A DNA stretch of 51,083 nucleotides from the NCBI GenBank assembly GCA_015065865.1, contig SVPM01000007.1, positions 1-51,083 on the forward strand. The letters are read 5' to 3'. Under the pieces are notes generated by a model. The model saw only the letters and a list, made by a program, of their open reading frames with translations. It did no database searches and was not told where the DNA came from. This DNA is from Oscillospiraceae bacterium. Lineage in GTDB: Bacteria > Bacillota > Clostridia > Oscillospirales > Acutalibacteraceae. Position numbers and translations under genes: made by a program. This document shows positions 7,869 through 15,508 of this stretch, in pieces. Each line of letters starts with the position of its first letter. Position 1 is the first letter of the stretch.

Positions 7869-7884
7869 ATTCCTTTGTATTATC

Positions 7885-8829
7885 TTAGAATGTTGCAAAC
7901 AATAACTGTATCAGGGAAGTAAGGATGTTGATACCGAAATACGATACGGCGCCCCACACAAAGGATACACCGCCAAGCGTTTTCAAAGTTGTGCGGAAAT
8001 CAGCGGGATCGTTTTCTTTGGCGGTACGCACCCGCTTTTTGCAGGTACGCAGATACATTTGGTTGGCAAACAGTCCGAATAACAATCGCATAACCACCAT
8101 GGCGATCGACAGCAGGAAGAGCACGGGGAAATACCCTGCGTCATACGACATCTGGAACGGATCGATACCGTTGGCGGTGAGTGCTCCGCTCAAATAGAAA
8201 ACGGTATAGTTTAAAGCGAAATACACCAAGTGGAACAGGCTGACTAAGATTCCGAGCACGTACTGTTTGCGATAGAGCAACCAGTACGGCGTAATCAAGA
8301 ACGCCAACCAATTCCATTGCACGGAACGGCCGTTTTGAATCTTCTGAAAACGAGGGAGGTAGTACGCGGTGTTTCCGCCTACGCAAATCGCCAAGTCCTC
8401 GGCGGTAACGTCCTCGTCAAACGGCTCGCTGTGCGGCACACCACCCAAGGGGTCATACGCCGTGCGAAACGGTGAGTATTCGTGGAACGGAGCATTGTTT
8501 GGATGATGCGGTCGGTCGGCGGAACGCCACTCGTTTGTTTTGAGCGCACGGCCGCATCGCCCGCAGAACTCGGCATACTGCACGTTGGGGGCGCCGCAAT
8601 GCGGACAAAGATTTTCGGCCGATGTGTGTTGCGCGGTTGCCGTACCGTTATCCGTTTGGCGCGACCATTGTTGCGGTGTGCCGTGTGTGGCTTCGAAATG
8701 ACAATGTCCGTCTTGTTGCCAGCACGCACGATGGTGCGGAGCGCCGCATACGGGGCAGGTCACAATATCGTCGGTTTCCGTAAAGCGTTTGCCGCATACG
8801 GGGCAGGACTGCCCTTCATAAAAGAACAT
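7885..8829 (-). CDS. Zinc-ribbon/RING-like membrane protein with DUF2628-like domain
   Basis: 314 residues. ATG 8829 is preferred over the in-frame ATG at 8856, because the AAAGGA site lies between them. The N terminus has a RING/zinc-finger-like cluster (CPVCGKRF, CPVCGAPHHRACW) and then a second zinc ribbon (CPHCGAPN, CGRCGRALK), so about four CxxC pairs in the first 105 residues. A hydrophilic His/Pro-rich linker follows (about 105-165), then a membrane part with several helices (about 185-314). That part begins WNWLAFLITPYWLLYRKQY, the pattern of DUF2628 proteins. Function is unknown; zinc-ribbon plus membrane proteins of this type are common in Clostridia. It is transcribed leftward with tspO. 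Confidence 0.75.
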   Translation of the reverse strand: MFFYEGQSCPVCGKRFTETDDIVTCPVCGAPHHRACWQQDGHCHFEATHGTPQQWSRQTDNGTATAQHTSAENLCPHCGAPNVQYAEFCGRCGRALKTNEWRSADRPHHPNNAPFHEYSPFRTAYDPLGGVPHSEPFDEDVTAEDLAICVGGNTAYYLPRFQKIQNGRSVQWNWLAFLITPYWLLYRKQYVLGILVSLFHLVYFALNYTVFYLSGALTANGIDPFQMSYDAGYFPVLFLLSIAMVVMRLLFGLFANQMYLRTCKKRVRTAKENDPADFRTTLKTLGGVSFVWGAVSYFGINILTSLIQLLFATF

Positions 8830-8872
8830 AATAACGGCATCCTTTCTGTCATACATAAATTACAACAAGTCT

Positions 8873-8901
8873 ACTATACCGCCTTTTTCGCCAAGTTTCA
8901 A
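8873..8901 (-). promoter_or_regulatory. Sigma-A promoter of the zinc-ribbon/tspO unit
   Basis: On the minus strand: TTGAAA (8896-8901), 17-base spacer, TATAGT (8873-8878), 43 bases before the start codon at 8829. Confidence 0.7.
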
Positions 8902-8950
8902 CAGAAAAAGCATAAGTTTAAAGAAATTTTAAAAATCCGACGTTTGACGG

Positions 8951-8979
8951 TTGCACTTTTGTGCTATAAACAGTATAAT
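8951..8979 (+). promoter_or_regulatory. Sigma-A promoter of the murD operon
   Basis: TTGCAC (8951-8956), 17-base spacer, perfect TATAAT (8974-8979). It lies 60 bases before the murD GTG and diverges from the zinc-ribbon promoter 50 bases away. Confidence 0.75.
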
Positions 8980-9038
8980 ACAAAATGTATGAATATATCT
9001 TTTTGAAATTTTTAAATTTTTCTGAAGGAGGGCTCGGC

Positions 9039-10427
9039 GTGGATAACGGCGGAGCACAACGCTTTTTTGAAGAAATTTGCGGAAAACGCGTAACGATCTG
9101 CGGGATCGGTATCAATAACACGCCCGTCATACGGCAATTTTTAGAGGCCGGTGCACACGTCACGGCTTGTGATCGCCGCACACGGGAAGAGTTGGGGGAG
9201 ATTGCCTCAGAGCTGGAAGCGGCAGGTGCGGTGTTGCAACTGGGAGAAGGGTATCTCGATCGGTTGGATGCCGATTTGATTCTGCGTACACCGGGTATGA
9301 AACCCTATTTGCCCGCTTTTGAAGCAGCGAGAGCGCGCGGAGTAACCGTCACCTCCGAAATGGAATTGTTTTTCTCGTTATGCCCCGCGCCGATCTATGC
9401 GGTGACAGGCTCGGACGGAAAGACCACCACTACCACCATTTTGGCACGTTTGCTGGAACGGAGCGGACGGCGCGTGTGGTTGGGCGGCAACATCGGGCGC
9501 GCGTTGTTGCCGTTTGTTCGCGAGGTGAAGGCGGAGGATGCTGCCGTGGTGGAACTTTCCAGTTTTCAGTTGACGGGGATGACACAATCGCCGCACGTCG
9601 CGGTGGTGACCAACGTTGCTCCCAACCATTTGGATTGGCACACCGATATGCAAGAATATATTGACGCAAAACGCAATTTGGTGTTGTGGCAACAGGCAGG
9701 CGATCGCACGGTGTTGAATGCGGATAACGCCATTACTCGTGACTATGCCGCGGGATTGCGTTCTTCTTGCGGTTTCTTTTCGCGGTTGCAAAAACCGCAG
9801 AACGGTGCGTTTTTACGCGAAGACGGAGTGCTGTGCGCCGTGACCGATTCGGTGGAAACGCCGATCGTTGCGGCATCGGAGATTCGTATACCCGGTGTGC
9901 ACAATGTGGAAAACTATCTTGCGGCGATCGCCGCACTGCGCGGTGAGGTTTCGCCGACGGTGATAGCGGATTTTGCACGCGAATTCGGCGGAGTGGAACA
10001 TCGCTCGGAATGGGTACGCAGTTTGAACGGCGTAGAATGGTACAACGATTCCATCGGTTCCAGTCCTTCTCGCACGGTGGCAGGCTTACACGCGTTTGAC
10101 CGTAAAGTGATTTTGATCGCAGGTGGTTACGATAAACACATTCCCTACGACCCGCTCGGTGTTGCGGCCAAAGATACCGTGAAAGCGGCGGTGTTGCTGG
10201 GGGCAACCGCCGAGGCGATCGAACAGGCGATTCGTGCATACAGTGATTTGCCGATCCAACGGGTATCCAATATGGAAGAAGCGGTAGCGGCCGCTCACGC
10301 CTTGGCGCGTGACGGCGATATCGTGTTTATGTCGCCCGCCAGTGCGAGTTTTGATATGTATAAGAACTTTGAGGAACGCGGACGTCATTTCAAGCGTCTT
10401 GTGCAGGAACTGAAGGAGGAAGAATAA
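9039..10427 (+). CDS. murD: UDP-N-acetylmuramoylalanine--D-glutamate ligase
   Basis: MurD adds D-glutamate to UDP-MurNAc-L-alanine, with ATP, in cytoplasmic peptidoglycan precursor synthesis. The chosen start is GTG 9039, 6 bases after GAAGGAGGG, giving 462 residues, normal for MurD. An upstream in-frame ATG at 8985 lacks a site. The N-terminal Rossmann domain begins KRVTICGIGINNTP. The ATP loop is TGSDGKTTTTT (about residue 123), followed by NVAPNHLDWH and, in the C-terminal domain, YNDSIGSSPSRT. It sits alone, not in a mur/fts cluster, as first gene of an operon with peptidases; its stop overlaps the next start (TAATG). Confidence 0.95.
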   Translation: MDNGGAQRFFEEICGKRVTICGIGINNTPVIRQFLEAGAHVTACDRRTREELGEIASELEAAGAVLQLGEGYLDRLDADLILRTPGMKPYLPAFEAARARGVTVTSEMELFFSLCPAPIYAVTGSDGKTTTTTILARLLERSGRRVWLGGNIGRALLPFVREVKAEDAAVVELSSFQLTGMTQSPHVAVVTNVAPNHLDWHTDMQEYIDAKRNLVLWQQAGDRTVLNADNAITRDYAAGLRSSCGFFSRLQKPQNGAFLREDGVLCAVTDSVETPIVAASEIRIPGVHNVENYLAAIAALRGEVSPTVIADFAREFGGVEHRSEWVRSLNGVEWYNDSIGSSPSRTVAGLHAFDRKVILIAGGYDKHIPYDPLGVAAKDTVKAAVLLGATAEAIEQAIRAYSDLPIQRVSNMEEAVAAAHALARDGDIVFMSPASASFDMYKNFEERGRHFKRLVQELKEEE

Positions 10428-11446
10428 TGCAGGTAAACTCGGTTTTGCAAGAGTTGTGCATGGCGGCGGGTGTGGGTGGTATGACCGATGCCGCCGCGTG
10501 TGCGGCAGACTTGTTGCGGCCCTATTGCGACAATGTGGAGTGCGATGCGCTCGGCAACGTGGTTGCGTGGCGAAAAGGCAAACGCGACGGCCTTCCGACG
10601 GTGATGCTGGAAGCACATATAGACGAGATCGGTTTTGTGGTGACCGGTGTGGATGACCGTGGTTTTGTAAAAGTAGCGAACTGCGGCGGTGTGGACAACC
10701 GCGTGTTGACCGCTTCGGAAGTGACGGTGTACGGTGATCGCCCGTATGCGGGTCTGTTTTGCTCGGTACCGCCGCATCTCGGCGGGGGAGATCTGCCCGC
10801 CGTGACCGATCGCGGCATTGACGTCGGTATGACGGCTGAGCAGGTGCGTGAGCACATTCCCGTGGGTTCGCCTGTGTCGTTTCGTAAGGTCTATAAGCCG
10901 TTGCTTGCCACGCGGGTGTGTGCCGCTTCGCTTGATGACCGTGCCGGTGTGGCGGCGGTACTGTATTGCTTGTCGTTGTTGGAAAACGAGCAACTGCCGG
11001 TAAATGTGGCGGTGCTGTTTTCGGTACAGGAAGAACTGGGGATGCGCGGTGCCGGTGCGGCAACCTTCGCGATCGACCCGCAAGTTTCGGTGTCGGTGGA
11101 CGTGAGCTTTGCGGCCTCTCCGTTGGAAAACGGTACGATCACCACCAAACTCAGCAAAGGCCCGATGGTCGGGATGTCCCCGTCGCTGAACGTGGATATC
11201 AGCCGTAAAATGGCGGAACTTGCCAAAACACACGACATTCCGTTCCAATACGAGGGGATGGGCGGTTCTACCGGTACGAACGCCGATCGGATCGGCGTTA
11301 CGCGCGGCGGTGTAAAGACGGCGTTATTGTCGGTACCGCTTCGTTATATGCACACCCCCGTTGAGGTGGCCGACCTTACGGATATTGAGAACACGGCACG
11401 GTTGATGGCGGTGTTTGTAAAGGAAGGGAGTGTCGAGGTATGCTGA
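10427..11446 (+). CDS. M42 family metalloaminopeptidase (first copy)
   Basis: 339 residues, cytoplasmic, of the M42 glutamyl/deblocking aminopeptidase family (also labelled cellulase M/FrvX). Metal and catalytic positions are visible: EAHIDEIG, SLDDRAG with the bridging Asp, VQEELGMRG with the catalytic Glu pair, VDVSFA, and YMHTP near the C terminus. These enzymes form dodecameric tetrahedral shells with two Zn or Co ions per subunit and trim peptides from the N terminus. The start overlaps the murD stop by one base and the gene overlaps the next M42 gene by 7 bases, so it is translationally coupled on both sides. Confidence 0.9.
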   Translation: MQVNSVLQELCMAAGVGGMTDAAACAADLLRPYCDNVECDALGNVVAWRKGKRDGLPTVMLEAHIDEIGFVVTGVDDRGFVKVANCGGVDNRVLTASEVTVYGDRPYAGLFCSVPPHLGGGDLPAVTDRGIDVGMTAEQVREHIPVGSPVSFRKVYKPLLATRVCAASLDDRAGVAAVLYCLSLLENEQLPVNVAVLFSVQEELGMRGAGAATFAIDPQVSVSVDVSFAASPLENGTITTKLSKGPMVGMSPSLNVDISRKMAELAKTHDIPFQYEGMGGSTGTNADRIGVTRGGVKTALLSVPLRYMHTPVEVADLTDIENTARLMAVFVKEGSVEVC

Positions 11447-12468
11447 AGCACTTAGAGGCACTTGTGGCGCTAGAGGGTATTTCCGGCCACGAAAAGACGG
11501 TGCGTGAGTATATTTTGGCCGCACTGAAAGAGTATCCCGTGGAATTTACCTATAAAGAAGACTCACTCGGTAACTTGTTGGTGGAAGTGAAAGGGGCAGA
11601 GCCTGCCAAACAGCGCGTGTTGTTTAACGCACATATGGATGAGGTCGGCTTGATCGTGACCAACGTCACCGAGGACGGCTTACTGCGTTTTGCCACGGCG
11701 GGCGGCATTGATGAAAAAGTGCTGGTCGGTCGAACGGTTACGGTGAACGGTCACACGGGTGTGATCGGTTGCGGTGCGATTCACCTTTGCTCGGGCGAGG
11801 AGAAAAATCGTGCCGTGGCGAAAGATCGTTTGATGGTGGATATCGGTGCCTCATCCCGTGAAGAAGCGGAGGCGGTGGTTACCATCGGTGATCCCGTGGT
11901 GTTCGACAGCGATATGGTGGCGCTGTATAATGACCGTTTTAAAGCTCGTGCGTTGGATGACCGTGCAGGGTGTGCACTGTTGCTTTCCTTGCTTGAAAAA
12001 CCGTTGCCCTTTGATATTCAACTGGCATTTACCGTGCAGGAAGAACTGGGGTGTCGCGGCGGTGCCGTGGCGGCGTTTACGATGCAACCCGACATTTCGG
12101 TGACGGTAGAAACTACCACCGCCTCGGATATCGCAGGTACACAGGCGGGACAAGAGGTTTGTCACATGGGTGATGGTGCCGTTGTGTCTTTTATGGACGG
12201 CCGCACATTTTATGATCAACCGCTGTATAAGCAGATTCGTGCATTGGCGGATGCCAACGGTATCAAAACGCAGACTAAGACTACCATTGCGGGCGGTAAC
12301 GATGCGGGTGCTGTGCAAGCAGCAGGGCACGGTGCGCGCGTGGCCGCGGTGTCGATGCCGTGCCGGTATATCCATTCGGCAGGCAGCGTGCTTTCGGAAA
12401 GTGATATCGAAGAAACCTGCCGTCTGCTTCGACTGCTTGCCGAAACTTTACCGGGAGAATCGGTATGA
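11440..12468 (+). CDS. M42 family metalloaminopeptidase (second copy)
   Basis: 342 residues, a clear paralogue of the preceding gene, with the same order of motifs: NAHMDEVG, ALDDRAG, VQEELGCRG, VETTTASD and YIHSAGS. Overall the pair is only moderately similar, and the fourth metal ligand is Glu in VET where copy one has Asp in VDV. The two may form mixed shells or have different specificities, as described for M42 sets in archaea and Clostridia. The start codon lies inside the last codons of copy one, and the end overlaps the acetyltransferase start by 4 bases (ATGA). Confidence 0.9.
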   Translation: MLKHLEALVALEGISGHEKTVREYILAALKEYPVEFTYKEDSLGNLLVEVKGAEPAKQRVLFNAHMDEVGLIVTNVTEDGLLRFATAGGIDEKVLVGRTVTVNGHTGVIGCGAIHLCSGEEKNRAVAKDRLMVDIGASSREEAEAVVTIGDPVVFDSDMVALYNDRFKARALDDRAGCALLLSLLEKPLPFDIQLAFTVQEELGCRGGAVAAFTMQPDISVTVETTTASDIAGTQAGQEVCHMGDGAVVSFMDGRTFYDQPLYKQIRALADANGIKTQTKTTIAGGNDAGAVQAAGHGARVAAVSMPCRYIHSAGSVLSESDIEETCRLLRLLAETLPGESV

Positions 12469-13202
12469 TCCGTGCGGCGGACAGTGAGGCGCTCGGCGCG
12501 CTTTTGCCAAACAGTGAGGCAATGCTTCGTATTCTCGGCGCAGCGGCTGCCTATGGTATCGAACGCCCGTTTTGTCGCTTTTGGACGGATGATCACGGCG
12601 GCGCGTTAATGATCGCGGAAGGTGTTGCCACACTGCACGCGCCGTCTTTTGCAGAGGATTGGTTGACGTTTCTCACAATGTCACCGGATGTGTACCGTGT
12701 GCGAACCGATGCCGCCACAGCGCAAGCGTTAGCGTTGCTTTGGAATACAGAGGCAACTTGCGGCCAAGTGATGCGCGCGCAGACGATCACTCCGTGCGGC
12801 GATGCGGTCGTTTCTGCGCCGTCGCAATTGTATCCGTTGATCTCGGCGGTGTTCGGTGAGGCGGTGCCGCCGTTTGACGGATGGTACGCCGATGTGCATC
12901 ATCGGTTACGACGTGAGCGATTTCACGCGTGTGCGGTGTGCGAGGGGGGAGAGGTCCTCTCGTGTGCTATGACGGTGGCAGAGTGTGATGCGGCCGTGTT
13001 GCTCGGTGCCGTGGCGACTCATCCTGCGGCACGCGGGCGAGGATTGGCTTCGGCGTGTGTCACTCAGTTGGCGCATATCTGCCGACAAAGCGGAAAAGAC
13101 GTGTATATTTCCCCCAAAAACGCCGCCGCGGCGGAATTGTACAGCCGCCTTGGGTTTATGGTGTGCGGTGATTGGGGGCAGGTTCAAAGAGGAAAGGAAT
13201 AA
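12465..13202 (+). CDS. GNAT family N-acetyltransferase
   Basis: 245 residues. The C-terminal half is a GNAT domain with the acetyl-CoA loop THPAARGRGLASACV (about residues 182-196) and the late helix/strand NAAAAELYSRLGF. The N-terminal half (1-120) is not recognisable but resembles the first lobe of bipartite GNAT proteins. The target is unknown; acetylation of an amino acid, peptide or protein N terminus is possible. It is tightly coupled with the upstream peptidase gene (4-base overlap) and the PLP enzyme follows after 3 bases. Confidence 0.8.
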   Translation: MIRAADSEALGALLPNSEAMLRILGAAAAYGIERPFCRFWTDDHGGALMIAEGVATLHAPSFAEDWLTFLTMSPDVYRVRTDAATAQALALLWNTEATCGQVMRAQTITPCGDAVVSAPSQLYPLISAVFGEAVPPFDGWYADVHHRLRRERFHACAVCEGGEVLSCAMTVAECDAAVLLGAVATHPAARGRGLASACVTQLAHICRQSGKDVYISPKNAAAAELYSRLGFMVCGDWGQVQRGKE

Positions 13203-13205
13203 CAA

Positions 13206-14477
13206 ATGGAAACTCCGTTTTTTCAAATTGACCCGCGTTTGCAAGCGGTCTCCGCACGCGCGATGGTGCGTGCGGCGGAAGCGTTTTCACGTATTGAGGA
13301 GAACGCAACCTATAATCAGCAAAAAGTGTTGGCGGCGTTTATTCACAACAACGTAAGCGAAAGCCACTTTGCGGCAACCACCGGTTACGGTTACGGTGAC
13401 CGCGGGCGAGACGTGTTGGATGCGGTGTTTGCAGAGGCGATGGGGTGTGAGGATGCACTGGTGCGTCACTATCTCCTCTCCGGCACTCACGCCATTGCAG
13501 TGGCGCTGTTTGGCCTTTTGCGTTCAGGTGATACCCTGCTTGCCGCTACAGGTGCGCCGTATGATACACTGCAAACCGTGATCGGCACAACGGGGGCGTT
13601 GGGGTCGCTTAAGGAACACGGTGTGAATTACCGCGAAGTGCCGCTTGCCAAAGGACACCCCGATCTTGTGGGTATACAACAAGCGTTGAAAGAAGATCGG
13701 TCGGTTAAGGTGGTACATATTCAGCGTTCACGCGGGTACGATACGCGCGAATCTCTTTCGGTGTCCGCTATCGGCGAAGTGATCGCGGCCGTGCGTGCGG
13801 TACGTCCCGATGTGATCGTGTTTGTGGATAACTGTTACGGCGAATTTGTGGAAAAGCAAGAGCCGTCGGCGGTTGGCGCGGATATTATGGCAGGTTCACT
13901 GATCAAAAATCCCGGTGGCGGTATTGCCGAAAACGGCGGATATATTTGCGGTCGGCGTGATTTGGTGGAACTGTGTGCCGCGCGTATGACCACCCCCGGC
14001 CTCGGCCGTGAGATCGGTGCTTCACTCGGTCACAACCGCACGTTGTTTATGGGCCTGTTCCAGTCGCCGCACGTTGTGGGTGAGGCTCTGAAAACGGCGG
14101 TGTATTGTGCCGCGCTGATGGAAGAACTCGGTTATGAGGTGTCGCCGGCGGCAGCAGCACCGCGTGCGGATATCGTACAGGTGGTGAAACTCAAAAACGA
14201 AAAAGCACTGATCGCATTTTGTCAAGGTATGCAAAGCGGCGCGCCCGTTGATGCCTTCGTTGTGCCCGAACCGTGGGATATGCCGGGGTATGACAGTCCG
14301 GTTATTATGGCGGCAGGAGCGTTCACGATGGGTGCTTCCATCGAGTTGTCTGCCGATGCGCCGCTTCGTCCGCCGTTTGCGGCATATATGCAGGGCGGCA
14401 TCAACTTTCCGTCGGGTCAGATGGGTGTGTTGCTTGCCGCACAGTCGATGCTGGATGCGGGGGAATTGAATATATGA
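13206..14477 (+). CDS. PLP-dependent YnbB-like protein (Met gamma-lyase-related / 'aluminium resistance' family)
   Basis: 423 residues of the fold-type I PLP family to which Bacillus YnbB belongs, usually annotated as methionine gamma-lyase-related or aluminium resistance protein. Seen here: NQQKVLAAFIHNNVSESHF near the N terminus, the cofactor-binding SGTHAIAVALFGLLRSGD, an Asp-containing FVDNCYGEF, and the Schiff-base Lys234 in AGSLIKNPGGG. In B. subtilis ynbB lies near glnR, but here it ends an operon of murD and peptidases. The true reaction is unproven; a C-S lyase on Cys or Met derivatives is plausible. The stop codon is inside the terminator. Confidence 0.85.
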   Translation: METPFFQIDPRLQAVSARAMVRAAEAFSRIEENATYNQQKVLAAFIHNNVSESHFAATTGYGYGDRGRDVLDAVFAEAMGCEDALVRHYLLSGTHAIAVALFGLLRSGDTLLAATGAPYDTLQTVIGTTGALGSLKEHGVNYREVPLAKGHPDLVGIQQALKEDRSVKVVHIQRSRGYDTRESLSVSAIGEVIAAVRAVRPDVIVFVDNCYGEFVEKQEPSAVGADIMAGSLIKNPGGGIAENGGYICGRRDLVELCAARMTTPGLGREIGASLGHNRTLFMGLFQSPHVVGEALKTAVYCAALMEELGYEVSPAAAAPRADIVQVVKLKNEKALIAFCQGMQSGAPVDAFVVPEPWDMPGYDSPVIMAAGAFTMGASIELSADAPLRPPFAAYMQGGINFPSGQMGVLLAAQSMLDAGELNI

Positions 14478-14512
14478 AAAAAAGAACGACGGCGGACCGT
14501 CGTTCTTTTTTT
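14477..14512. terminator. Bidirectional terminator between the YnbB-like and PH-like genes
   Basis: A perfect 16-bp inverted repeat (14477-14492 with 14497-14512, loop CGGA), with A7 and T7 at its ends. It overlaps the stop codons of both convergent genes. Confidence 0.93.
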
Positions 14513-14945
14513 ACGATTTCAGATCATCGTGTATACCGTCAAAATCGAGCGCTTCTTCATCGCCCTCTAACATTTCGCCTGTGCGGACACGCATACGCAA
14601 ACGTTCATACTCCACGCGTTCGTCCAACAATTCCTTGAAATCGCGCGGGTTACGTATGTTCTTAATAACCAATTCGGGCAAACTCTGATCGGTACTTGCC
14701 ACCCGCACACTGCCCAACTTGAACAACTTCTGCCACAAGGTGCGGCAAAGCGACGTGTCCATAATGCGGTAAAGCAAAATATCGTCCTCGTGTGTGGAAA
14801 GCAGACCGCTTTGCACCGTAAGTTTTTTGTTGTTCAAACGGTATACCGTAAAAGTAAAGGGGAGACCGAGGAATCCCCAACGTTTGCGTTCTTGAACAAT
14901 GGAATCGCTTGTCGTTTCCGTGCGTTCCTGTTTTTCTTCGCTCAT
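14511..14945 (-). CDS. Bacterial PH-domain (bPH2/YdbT-like) protein
   Basis: 144 residues from ATG 14945, which follows GGAGGT by 6 bases. After an acidic, unstructured N terminus (SEEKQERTETTSDS), the core reads LPFTFTVYRLNNKKLTVQSG, LLSTHEDDILLYRIMDTSL and GSVRVASTDQSLPELVIKNI. That is the strand order of bacterial PH-like domains (YdbS/YdbT type), where xYRITxxRIxxxxG plus DIxLxRI is the common pattern. A charged helical tail follows (ELLDERVEYERLRMR), ending in an acidic segment. There is no membrane helix, unlike YdbT. The function is unknown; such domains often bind lipid or protein partners at the membrane. Confidence 0.75.
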   Translation of the reverse strand: MSEEKQERTETTSDSIVQERKRWGFLGLPFTFTVYRLNNKKLTVQSGLLSTHEDDILLYRIMDTSLCRTLWQKLFKLGSVRVASTDQSLPELVIKNIRNPRDFKELLDERVEYERLRMRVRTGEMLEGDEEALDFDGIHDDLKS

Positions 14946-14978
14946 AAAAATACCTCCTAAATCACTTGGATTGCACAT

Positions 14979-15007
14979 AGTATAGCAAAAAAACTTCGTT
15001 TTGTCAA
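14979..15007 (-). promoter_or_regulatory. Sigma-A promoter of the PH-domain gene
   Basis: On the minus strand: perfect TTGACA (15002-15007), 17-base spacer, TATACT (14979-14984), 33 bases before the start at 14945. It is one of the strongest promoter matches in the window. Confidence 0.8.
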
Positions 15008-15022
15008 ATTGAGCAAAACAAA

Positions 15023-15059
15023 GGTCGGTGCGCCCGACCGAACGTCGTTCGCACCGACC
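15023..15059 (-). terminator. GC-rich inverted repeat, probable terminator of the Cys-rich gene
   Basis: 15023-15032 pairs perfectly with 15050-15059, with smaller inner pairings in the 17-base middle. It lies just after the stop of the minus-strand Cys-rich gene and is followed on that strand by TTTGTTTTG. The sequence (GTAGGGTCGGTGCG... on the minus strand) also resembles dispersed palindromic repeats seen between genes in related gut Clostridia; no second copy is visible in this window. Confidence 0.55.
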
Positions 15060-15071
15060 CTACAAGAGAGA

Positions 15072-15251
15072 TCAGCAGCAGGTGCCGCAGCCACAGCCGC
15101 CGCAACCGTTACCGCAGCCGTTGTTCACCGTGTTGCCGCAGCCACAGTTGTTGCCACCGCAGTTGTTGTCGAGCAACAACAGGATGCCGACAATGAACAG
15201 GATCCACGCCCAGGTGCAGTCATTCCCACAAAACAGATTGGACAGACACAT
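15072..15251 (-). CDS. Small Cys/Gly-rich membrane protein
   Basis: 59 residues, start at ATG 15251 after AAAGGAGGA. The longer in-frame start at 15320 would cross the leader hairpin and has no site. The layout is a short N terminus with two Cys (CLSNLFCGND), one membrane helix (WAWILFIVGILLLLD), then a tail made almost only of Cys, Gly and Asn (NNCGGNNCGCGN, CGGCGCGTCC), with about ten Cys in the last 30 residues. Proteins of this type in Clostridia are sometimes labelled chorion-class high-cysteine proteins; their role is unknown. The tail could bind metal or form disulfides, on whichever membrane face it lies. A hairpin (15274-15287) sits in the short leader. Confidence 0.7.
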   Translation of the reverse strand: MCLSNLFCGNDCTWAWILFIVGILLLLDNNCGGNNCGCGNTVNNGCGNGCGGCGCGTCC

Positions 15252-15411
15252 AATAAGTTCCTCCTTTAATTCTCTCCCGAAAGGGAGGATTACACCCCAT
15301 ACTATGATTGGTTTTGCCAATCGGTCACAGTGTTTTAAAAAAGTTTATAAAACAGAGAAAACAATAGAAATAACGAGGAAATAAGAGATATATGAAAATA
15401 CAGAAACCCGA

Positions 15412-15449
15412 AAGGACTAGAAAGGTCAAATTTGACTTTTCTAGTCCTT
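15412..15449. repeat. 38-base near-perfect palindrome upstream of ctsR
   Basis: The two 19-base halves meet between 15430 and 15431 and match with a single mismatch (a G:T pair in RNA). The centre reads GGTCAAATTTGACT. It directly precedes, and by three bases overlaps, the direct-repeat CtsR operator and the -35 element. It could be a binding site for a dimer, possibly CtsR half sites in inverted order, or a stem in a readthrough transcript. Confidence 0.8.
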
Positions 15450-15476
15450 GACTTTCTTTGACTTTTGCGGTACAAT
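15447..15476 (+). promoter_or_regulatory. ctsR promoter with overlapping CtsR operator
   Basis: TTGACT (15448-15453), 17-base spacer, TACAAT (15471-15476) form a sigma-A promoter. On the opposite strand, 15447-15465 reads AAAGTCAAAGAAAGTCAAG, two AGTCAAA-type heptads with a 3-base spacer. The known CtsR box is RGTCAAA-NAN-RGTCAAA. The operator covers the -35, as expected for autorepression of the operon by CtsR. Confidence 0.88.
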
Positions 15477-15508
15477 GTGTACAACAAAAGAGAAAAAGGA
15501 GTGACGAT

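Noticed and set aside
10086-11063. Minus-strand Pro/His/Arg-rich 325-codon frame in the murD operon
   Set aside because: Composition is typical for the reverse complement of GC-rich codons; murD and the M42 gene cover it completely.
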